A DNA stretch of 28,656 bases, taken from NCBI GenBank assembly GCA_964472545.1, contig CAYYNP010000105.1, forward strand, positions 1 to 28,656, written 5' to 3'. Below the pieces are notes generated by a model, which worked only from the letters and a program-made list of their open reading frames with translations, made no database searches and had not been told where the DNA came from. The translations under genes were made by a program, and so were the position numbers. Each line of letters opens with the position of its first letter. Within the stretch, counting starts at the first letter, position 1. Origin of the DNA: CAYYNP01 sp964472545. GTDB taxonomy: Bacteria; Planctomycetota; Planctomycetia; Pirellulales; Thermoguttaceae. Below, one piece after another: positions 22,954-28,656 of this stretch.

Positions 22954-23532
22954 CTACGTCGGAACGGCTTCAATGTCCAAGTGGTGGCACATCCGCTCCA
23001 CCAGGCGCTCCACCTCGAACGGCTTGTGCATGAAGTCGTTGGCACCGGCCGCGCGCAGTTCGCCGACCTTGTCTTCTTCTACCATGCCCGAGATGCAGAT
23101 GATCCGCACGTCGTCCATCGTCTTGTCGCTGCGGACGCGCTGGCAGACTTCCTTGCCGTTGATATCCGGCAGCATCACGTCGAGCACAATCAGGTCGGGA
23201 CGATATTCCTTGACCATCATGCCGGCGTCGAAGCCGTTGTTGACCGAGCGGACCTCAAACCGTCCGTCACGCTCCAACACGTCGGAAATCAACTCTACCA
23301 GTTCCTCGTCGTCGTCGACGATGAGGATCTTTCGCTTGCCGCTCTCCAACGCGTCGGTGGGGATCCCGTTGTCTCGCATGAACATGTAGAGCTGTTCGCG
23401 AGGTATCCTACGGAACCGGCTGCCGGGCACCCGGAACCCTTTGAGTTGTCCGGAATCGAAACAGCGAATGATCGTCTGCTGGCTGACCTTACATATCTTG
23501 GCCGCCTCGCCCGTTGTGAAGACTGTTTTCAT
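22954..23532 (-). CDS. Response regulator with N-terminal excisionase-like DNA-binding domain
   Basis: A 192-aa transcriptional regulator with its domains in reverse of the usual order. Residues 1-55 are a MerR/excisionase-type winged helix (FTTGEAAKICKVSQQTIIRC, then GQLKGFRVPGSRFRRIPREQ). Residues 66-185 are a full receiver with acidic triad D73-D75 (ILIVDDDEEL), phosphoacceptor D118 (LIVLDVMLPD), S148 and K170 (FMHKPFEVE). Phosphorylation by the neighbouring kinase would plausibly gate DNA binding. ATG 23530-23532 puts the helix-turn-helix at the N-terminus, with AGAGGGATGG upstream; longer in-frame starts up to 23757 would cover the promoter region. A sigma70-like promoter at 23765-23793 predicts a leader of about 225 nt. 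Confidence 0.92.
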   Translation of the reverse strand: MKTVFTTGEAAKICKVSQQTIIRCFDSGQLKGFRVPGSRFRRIPREQLYMFMRDNGIPTDALESGKRKILIVDDDEELVELISDVLERDGRFEVRSVNNGFDAGMMVKEYRPDLIVLDVMLPDINGKEVCQRVRSDKTMDDVRIICISGMVEEDKVGELRAAGANDFMHKPFEVERLVERMCHHLDIEAVPT

Positions 23533-23764
23533 GTGTGCTTGACCATCCCTCTGCCTAGCCGCTGCACTAGCTAGCTCAAGCGAGACCCCAGGTGGCTGTC
23601 GGCGTTTGCCTCCGAGGCCTCTAGTCCTCCGTGTTGTATCGATCCGGCGGGAAGTGAAATCGCCTTGTATCCGCCACGTCCGCAAACCCCACACTTCCCG
23701 GGACCGCGCTAAACAGGCAAGGTCATCCGCTTCTGCCGACATTACGGATCTTGCCAATAGCTGT

Positions 23765-23793
23765 ATGCTACTCTATCTTCCCTCAGCAGTCAA
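23765..23793 (-). promoter_or_regulatory. Candidate sigma70 promoter of the second two-component pair
   Basis: On the minus strand TTGACT (23788-23793), a 17-nt spacer and TAGCAT (23765-23770), in the most AT-rich part of the region. Predicted start near 23758, leaving an untranslated leader of about 225 nt before the regulator ATG. Confidence 0.55.
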
Positions 23794-23976
23794 CACTACT
23801 ATCGATTTTTTAACCCCTTTCAAAACAAGCGGTTACGACCGATAGCCCTCAGGTCGGCGAGCGCCTGTGCCCTGATGCTCGGACTTCTCACGCGGTAAAT
23901 CCCGGAGAAACCGCCCACCTTATTCGTTTATTATAGACAAAATGGAGTAGATAGACAAGGCCTGGAGGTGCTAATG
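23794..23976. other. Intergenic region, AT-rich at both ends
   Basis: It lies between the promoter above and the 3' end of mnmG. It contains ATCGATTTTTTAACCCC near 23801 and TTATTCGTTTATTATAGAC near 23921. No gene and no clear hairpin with T-tract was recognised. Confidence 0.4.
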
Positions 23977-25806
23977 TCAAGTGCGACCCCGCAGATGCAC
24001 CATCAAGACGGCCAAATCGGCTGGCGTGATGCCGCTGATCCGGCCGGCCTGGGCCATGTCGGCCGGGCGAATTCGCGCGAGCTTCTCTCGGGCCTCGATC
24101 CGCAGCGGAACAATTGACTCAAAATCCAGGTCCGCCGGGAGCCGATAGCCGGCCAGCCGCTGCTGCCGATCGATGTCGATCTGCTGCCGGGCGATGTAGC
24201 CGGCGTACTTGGCGTCGTGGAGCACCTGATCGGCCACCTCTCGCGAAACTCCCTGCAAGTCCGGCACGTGGCCCGTCAATTCGGCCCACGTTGTTTCCGG
24301 CCGGCGCAGCAGCTCGGCCAGCGTTACCCGACCGTGACGGACCAATTGTAGTTGCCGCTGCAACTCCGTGATCTCGCCAATCTTCTGTTGCACCCGCCGA
24401 AACCGGGGATCATCCACCAGGCCAAGCTCATGCCCCAGTGGCGTCAGCCGGCGGTCGGCGTTGTCGTGACGCAGCAACAACCGGTATTCGGCCCGGCTGG
24501 TGAACATCCGATACGGTTCGTCCACCCCTCGGGTGACCAGATCGTCGATCATCACGCCCAGATAGGCCTGATCGCGGCGCAGGATCAACGGGTCCTTGCC
24601 CTGCACCGCCCGTGCCGCATTGGCCCCGGCGATCAGCCCTTGGCCGCCGGCCTCCTCGTAGCCGGTGGTGCCGTTGACTTGCCCGGCCAGATAGAGCCCG
24701 GCCACGAGCTTCGTCTGAAGCGACGGCCGAAGCTGCTCCGGCGGCACGTAATCGTACTCGATGGCATACGCGTAACGCAGGATCTCCGCCCGCCCTAGGC
24801 CCGGAATCTCCCGCAGCATCGCGTCTTGCACGTCCCGCGGCAGGCTGGTCGACAGCCCGTTGACGTAGACCTCGTGTGTGTGGCGGCCTTCCGGCTCGAG
24901 GAACAACTGATGCCGGTCTTTGTCGGCAAAACGCACGATTTTCGTTTCGATCGAAGGGCAATACCGCGGCCCGGCCGACTCGATCTGGCCGGTATACATC
25001 GGCGCCCGGTGCAGGTTCGCCCGGATCAACTCGTGTACCGCCGGTGTGGTGTGGGTGATCCAGCAGGGGAGCTGTCGGCAGTCGATCCGCTCGGTGAGAA
25101 AGGAAAACGGCTGCGGATGCTCGTCGCCGGGCTGGAGTTCGGTCTGGGCGTGGTCGATCGTACGGCCGTTGATCCGTGCGGGCGTTCCGGTCTTGAAGCG
25201 GGCCAGCTTGAAACCGAGCCCTTCGAGCGACCGGCTGATGGCCGATGTGCTTCCCTCGCCCATCCGTCCGCCGGGCGTGGTCGCCTCGCCGACGTGCAAC
25301 ACGCCTTGCATGAACGTGCCCGAGCAGAGCACGACCGCCGGCGCCCGATAGACCGCATCGCCGCCGACCCGCACGCCGACGACCCGTTGCGACCCGCCGG
25401 CCGTCTCGACCAACAGTTCCTCGGCCGTCTCCTGCCTCAGCGACAGCCCGGGCTGCTCTTCGACGATCCGCTTGACCTCCTGTTGATAGGCCCGCCGGTC
25501 GGCCTGTGCCCTCGGCCCGTGCATGGCGGGCCCTTTGCGGAGGTTGAGCATGCGGAACTGAATTCCCGTGGCATCGATCGCCCGGCCCATCGCCCCGCCC
25601 AGGGCGTCGATCTCACGAACGATCTGCCCCTTGGCCACGCCGCCGATGGCCGGATTGCAGCTCATCTGGGCGACCGTATCCAGGTTCGTCGACAGCAGCA
25701 CGGTCGCCGCCCCCATCCGCGCAGCCGCCAACGCCGCCTCCGTGCCCGCATGCCCGGCACCGATCACGATCACGTCGAAGTCATAGGTCGCGTCCATCCG
25801 CTTCAT
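23977..25806 (-). CDS. mnmG: tRNA uridine-5-carboxymethylaminomethyl modification enzyme MnmG (GidA)
   Basis: MnmG, with MnmE, adds the carboxymethylaminomethyl group to uridine 34 of certain tRNAs, using FAD and methylene-tetrahydrofolate. The 609-aa product is of normal length. Motifs: FAD loop VIGAGHAGTEAA (G16-G21), the family signature CNPAIGGVAKGQIVREIDALGG near 47, GPAMHGPRAQADR near 95, CSGTFMQGVLHVGE near 155, GQVNGTTGYEEAGGQGLIAG near 370, and the C-terminal helical domain involved in MnmE and tRNA contact. ATG 25804-25806 is chosen; the next ATG three codons on (25797) is also possible, and the longer open frame to 25947 lacks similarity. No Shine-Dalgarno is strong. mnmE is not in the window. 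The identification is secure. Confidence 0.97.
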   Translation of the reverse strand: MKRMDATYDFDVIVIGAGHAGTEAALAAARMGAATVLLSTNLDTVAQMSCNPAIGGVAKGQIVREIDALGGAMGRAIDATGIQFRMLNLRKGPAMHGPRAQADRRAYQQEVKRIVEEQPGLSLRQETAEELLVETAGGSQRVVGVRVGGDAVYRAPAVVLCSGTFMQGVLHVGEATTPGGRMGEGSTSAISRSLEGLGFKLARFKTGTPARINGRTIDHAQTELQPGDEHPQPFSFLTERIDCRQLPCWITHTTPAVHELIRANLHRAPMYTGQIESAGPRYCPSIETKIVRFADKDRHQLFLEPEGRHTHEVYVNGLSTSLPRDVQDAMLREIPGLGRAEILRYAYAIEYDYVPPEQLRPSLQTKLVAGLYLAGQVNGTTGYEEAGGQGLIAGANAARAVQGKDPLILRRDQAYLGVMIDDLVTRGVDEPYRMFTSRAEYRLLLRHDNADRRLTPLGHELGLVDDPRFRRVQQKIGEITELQRQLQLVRHGRVTLAELLRRPETTWAELTGHVPDLQGVSREVADQVLHDAKYAGYIARQQIDIDRQQRLAGYRLPADLDFESIVPLRIEAREKLARIRPADMAQAGRISGITPADLAVLMVHLRGRT

Positions 25807-26424
25807 GATAGAACGCCACCGCCGAGCGAAACAGCGGGCCGGCTTCCCCGTTCCGCGTACGCCGTCAGCGGAACCCGCCGGAGATACGGATTTCTGCCAC
25901 ACTTCGACATGCCTCTGTTTCCCGCCCGTTGATCGGCTCGTCCGCAAGTAGTTGGCCTATAGTGACTTGCGTCGAGCGACCCACCGACCTCGTCACACGT
26001 TCGTTGCTGCCGCCGGCCAACAATCGGCCCTCCCTAATCACAACCCATTATCCAACAACAAGTTACGGCAACCCGCCCGCTCGGCTGGCCGGTTAACAAC
26101 TCGCCAGCCAACTTACGTCGACAGGCTCCGGCCACTTGGCAACCGAACTCTTGTAGCATCTCGATGTTACAGCGTCGTGTCGTCCTAACCGTTTGCCGTA
26201 AGTCGACGGCGCACGCAGTTGACTAGGCAAGAACATCGTGTAATTGCGCTTCTCGATACTGCCCACTTGTCAACCAACGCGGGCAAGTGTACCGTGGATG
26301 CTTCGCTATGCATCCAGGTCCATTTCTGGGCGTCGTGGAACTTGGGTAAGTGACTCTTACTGGGGCTGCGTCGACAGTTGACGAGCAGCGAGTGGCCCTC
26401 AGCGCAACCGAAAGTGGGTGAAGT
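25807..26424. other. Divergent intergenic region with several small hairpins
   Basis: This 618-bp region lies between mnmG (-) and the OLD-family gene (+). It holds a 7-bp stem GGCTGGC/GCCAGCC at 26083-26109, a 6-bp stem GGATGC/GCATCC at 26296-26315, and a possible + promoter TTGTCA-N17-TACCGT just before that stem. Composition becomes less GC-rich toward the OLD gene. A 95-codon minus-strand frame (26185-26472) overlaps the OLD gene start and has no motif. No tRNA or attachment-site duplication was seen. Confidence 0.4.
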
Positions 26425-28485
26425 ATGAATCTGACCGCGGTTGAGATCTTCGACTACAAGTCCATTCGACACTCCAACCGTATCGAGATCGGTGATGTCA
26501 CTTGCCTTGTGGGGAAGAACGAATCTGGAAAAACCGCGTTACTTCAGGCTATCTACGCGCTGAACCCAATCGTGCCCGAAGATGCGAAATATGATGAAAC
26601 ACTTGACTACCCTCGGTCTGAATTAGAGGAGTATCGTCAGAAGGTGGAGACGGATGGGATCGAGCCCGGTGTCGTTGCCACAGCAACCTATGAGCTCGAT
26701 TCGACAGAGAGAGCTGAAATCGAAGCCGCATTCGGAGAAGGAGCGCTGAAGGCCGACAAGTTGGAGCTGTCCAGGGACTACGCAAATCGGCTGCGTCCAA
26801 GTCTTTTGGTCAATGAGGATGTGATCGTGCAAGCACTGATCGCAGACTCCGACCTGTCGCATGAAGTCAAGCAAGAGGCTGCGAAGTGGAAGACACTTCG
26901 AGATCTGACCGCGTTCCTAGACTCGAAAGGTGACGAATATGCCTCTGCCGCGCGGGAAGCGCGGGAGAAGGCGAACGAATTGCCGGACGGCGAACCCAAA
27001 AAGAAAGCACTTGCCGATGCCGCGCAACTGGAGGCTCCGCCCTCACTTGCTGATCTGAAGTCGCGAATCGCTCCGATTGTGGAATGTGGCCTTGCCCAGC
27101 ACATTTGGGAGAGCCACCTGAGGGACCGCGTGCCGAAGTTATTGTACTTCAGCGAGTACTATCAAATGACAGGGCAGGTGAACATTGAAGAGTTGAAGAA
27201 GCGGAAATCCGAAGGCCGATTGCAGGATTCCGACCGCCCAATGCTCGGCCTGATTGAACTCGCTCGGCTGAACCTCGACCAGTTATTGGCGCCAGGCCGT
27301 ACCGAAGAACTCATCGCGAATCTCGAAGGTGCGTCGAATCACCTCTCAAAGCAGATCCTCAAGTACTGGTCGCAGAACCAGCACTTACAAGTGAAGTTCG
27401 ATGTTCGACCTGGCCGTCCCAATGATCCCTCCGGAATGACCTCCGGAATGAATCTGTGGGGGCGCGTCTACGACGCGGTTCATCAAGTGAGTACACCGCT
27501 GGGCACCCGCTCAAGGGGGTTCATATGGTTCTTCTCATTCCTCGCTTGGTTCTCGCAACAGAAGAAACGCGGCGAGCAGATCGTTCTCCTACTTGATGAG
27601 CCGGGGTTGTTCCTGCATGCCAAAGCGCAGGGTGACTTGCTGAGGTATGTGGAACAGGAATTACAACCTCACCATCAGGTCATTTACACAACACACTCGC
27701 CGTTCATGGTCGATCCGCATCACTTTGAGCGAGTTCGCATTGTTGAAGATCGCAGTATGGACACTCAGGCGCAACTATCGGTCGATCAGGCGGGCACCAA
27801 AGTGTTTGACGATGTGTTGGAAGCCGATGAAGGCAGCCTTTTCCCTTTACAAGGGGCGCTCGGGTATGACATTTCCCAATCACTTTTCGTTGGCCCGAAC
27901 AGCTTGATCGTCGAGGGAGTGTCGGATCTACTCTATCTGCAGGTTATGTGCGAGGTGTTGCGTGAGAATGGTCGGACGACGTTAAGCGACAAATGGACAA
28001 TCACGCCGGTCGGCGGAGCGGACAAGGTGCCGACCTTTGTTGCGCTTCTCGGCGCGCAAAGGAAGATGAAGCTTGCCACGTTGCTCGATATTCAAGACAA
28101 AGATCGGCAGCGTATCGAACAGCTCTACAAGAGGAAGCTGCTCCGCAAGAAGAACGTATTGACCTTTGGTGACTTCACTGGCAAGGAAAATGCAGACATT
28201 GAAGATATGTTCGATGTGGATTTCTACTTGACACTTGTGAACGCCGAGTTCAAATCGGACTTGACGAAACCTATTAACGAGTCAGATCTCGCCACAAGGA
28301 ACGAGAGGATTGTGGTTCGGCTGGCAGATCACTTCAAGGCGAATCCACTGAAGAGTGGAGCGTTTAATCACTATCGGCCGGCCCGCTATTTGGCTGAGAG
28401 GGTCTCCGAAAGAGCATCCGAGATCTCCGTGCCGACGCTCGACAGATTCGAGAAGATGGCGAAGGCGCTAAACGCCTTGATCTAG
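26425..28485 (+). CDS. OLD-family ATP-dependent endonuclease (AAA/ABC ATPase plus TOPRIM)
   Basis: A 686-aa protein. The N-terminus has an ABC-type ATPase opening (VEIFDYKSI) and Walker A VGKNESGKTALL (G30-T37). A helical insertion of about 300 residues follows, then Walker B IVLLLDEPGLFLHAKAQGDL (D391, E392) and the switch-like IYTTHSPFMVDP. The C-terminal TOPRIM domain has LIVEGVSDLLYL (E497) and LLDIQDKD (D555, D558), the expected metal ligands for nicking or cutting DNA. OLD proteins act in anti-phage defence or DNA repair; with a UvrD-like partner they form Gabija, but no partner is upstream and only 171 bp remain downstream. Codons are visibly less GC-rich (many GAA, AAG, GAT, TTG) than in neighbouring genes, suggesting horizontal acquisition. 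ATG 26425 is supported by the ATPase starting immediately. Confidence 0.85.
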   Translation: MNLTAVEIFDYKSIRHSNRIEIGDVTCLVGKNESGKTALLQAIYALNPIVPEDAKYDETLDYPRSELEEYRQKVETDGIEPGVVATATYELDSTERAEIEAAFGEGALKADKLELSRDYANRLRPSLLVNEDVIVQALIADSDLSHEVKQEAAKWKTLRDLTAFLDSKGDEYASAAREAREKANELPDGEPKKKALADAAQLEAPPSLADLKSRIAPIVECGLAQHIWESHLRDRVPKLLYFSEYYQMTGQVNIEELKKRKSEGRLQDSDRPMLGLIELARLNLDQLLAPGRTEELIANLEGASNHLSKQILKYWSQNQHLQVKFDVRPGRPNDPSGMTSGMNLWGRVYDAVHQVSTPLGTRSRGFIWFFSFLAWFSQQKKRGEQIVLLLDEPGLFLHAKAQGDLLRYVEQELQPHHQVIYTTHSPFMVDPHHFERVRIVEDRSMDTQAQLSVDQAGTKVFDDVLEADEGSLFPLQGALGYDISQSLFVGPNSLIVEGVSDLLYLQVMCEVLRENGRTTLSDKWTITPVGGADKVPTFVALLGAQRKMKLATLLDIQDKDRQRIEQLYKRKLLRKKNVLTFGDFTGKENADIEDMFDVDFYLTLVNAEFKSDLTKPINESDLATRNERIVVRLADHFKANPLKSGAFNHYRPARYLAERVSERASEISVPTLDRFEKMAKALNALI

Positions 28486-28656
28486 GATGTCCGCCGCGTG
28501 CCACTTCTGGCTTGTTCAGCAGTGTTGGGTGACGCTCCGAAATGGTCCGTGAGCCGAAACTATGCGATAGCCCAGTACGGACCCCCGGTCAGCCAACCAT
28601 GGCGTGTTTTGTTTCAACGGGTTTGGCACAAAACCGTGGTCCAGCTAAGCAACAGT
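28486..28656. other. Window end, unassigned
   Basis: The last 171 bp after the OLD-family stop hold no gene that I recognise. ACCATGG...TTTTG near 28597 and CAAAACC...GTGGT near 28640 form an imperfect inverted repeat that could be a terminator or an element end cut by the window edge. Confidence 0.3.

Noticed and set aside
26185..26472. 95-codon minus-strand frame in the mnmG/OLD intergenic region
   Set aside because: It overlaps the OLD-family start codon and has no recognisable domain or ribosome-binding site.
26425..28485. Complete Gabija system
   Set aside because: No GajB-like helicase is present upstream, the protein is longer than typical GajA, and the window ends 171 bp downstream.

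Overview
The window looks like a draft or metagenome-assembled contig (it carries a 100-N gap) from a GC-rich planctomycete, probably of the Pirellulales type. The reasons are a DUF1559 protein with a prepilin-type N-terminus, a C-x-P-x-R sulfatase, a DUF4416 protein, a run of small membrane proteins that open with the 'RWQFSIR' motif, an FHA-GAF histidine kinase, and a response regulator with an excisionase-like DNA-binding domain at its N-terminus. No rRNA, tRNA, CRISPR array, transposase or integrase gene was recognised.

Layout. 1-5.5 kb, minus strand: a secreted HEAT-like protein, a 3-hydroxyacyl-CoA dehydrogenase whose linker is a 21-bp coding minisatellite interrupted by the gap, a DUF1559 protein and IspD. 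5.9-8.6 kb: hemerythrin-like protein (+), sulfatase lipoprotein (-), DUF4416 protein (+). 8.6-14.5 kb, plus strand: a WecA/MraY-type glycosyl-1-phosphate transferase, four tandem paralogous membrane proteins joined mostly by ATGA overlaps, a patch of nested palindromes, and an O-antigen-ligase-like protein with TPR-like C-terminus that carries two repetitive elements inside its reading frame. 14.5-18.7 kb, minus strand: an apparent operon reading receiver protein, FHA-GAF histidine kinase, GT-C-like membrane protein, from a good sigma70-type promoter. 18.9-21.5 kb, plus strand: a promoter, a compact structured RNA ending in an intrinsic terminator, then an N6-adenine DNA methylase. 21.5-23.8 kb, minus strand: a second two-component pair. 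24.0-25.8 kb: MnmG (-). 26.4-28.5 kb: an OLD-family ATPase/TOPRIM nuclease (+) with visibly less GC-rich codon use than the rest.

How it fits together. Most genes are chromosomal housekeeping or envelope functions (isoprenoid precursor synthesis, tRNA modification, polyprenyl-linked glycan synthesis and polymerisation) combined with two phosphorelay modules. The least explained pieces are the candidate RNA of about 136 nt at 18924-19059, the four-gene paralog array at 9692-11745, and the cluster of three unrelated palindromic or MITE-like elements between 11.8 and 13.6 kb, two of which are translated as part of a membrane protein. All functional statements come from reading motifs by eye; no database search was possible.
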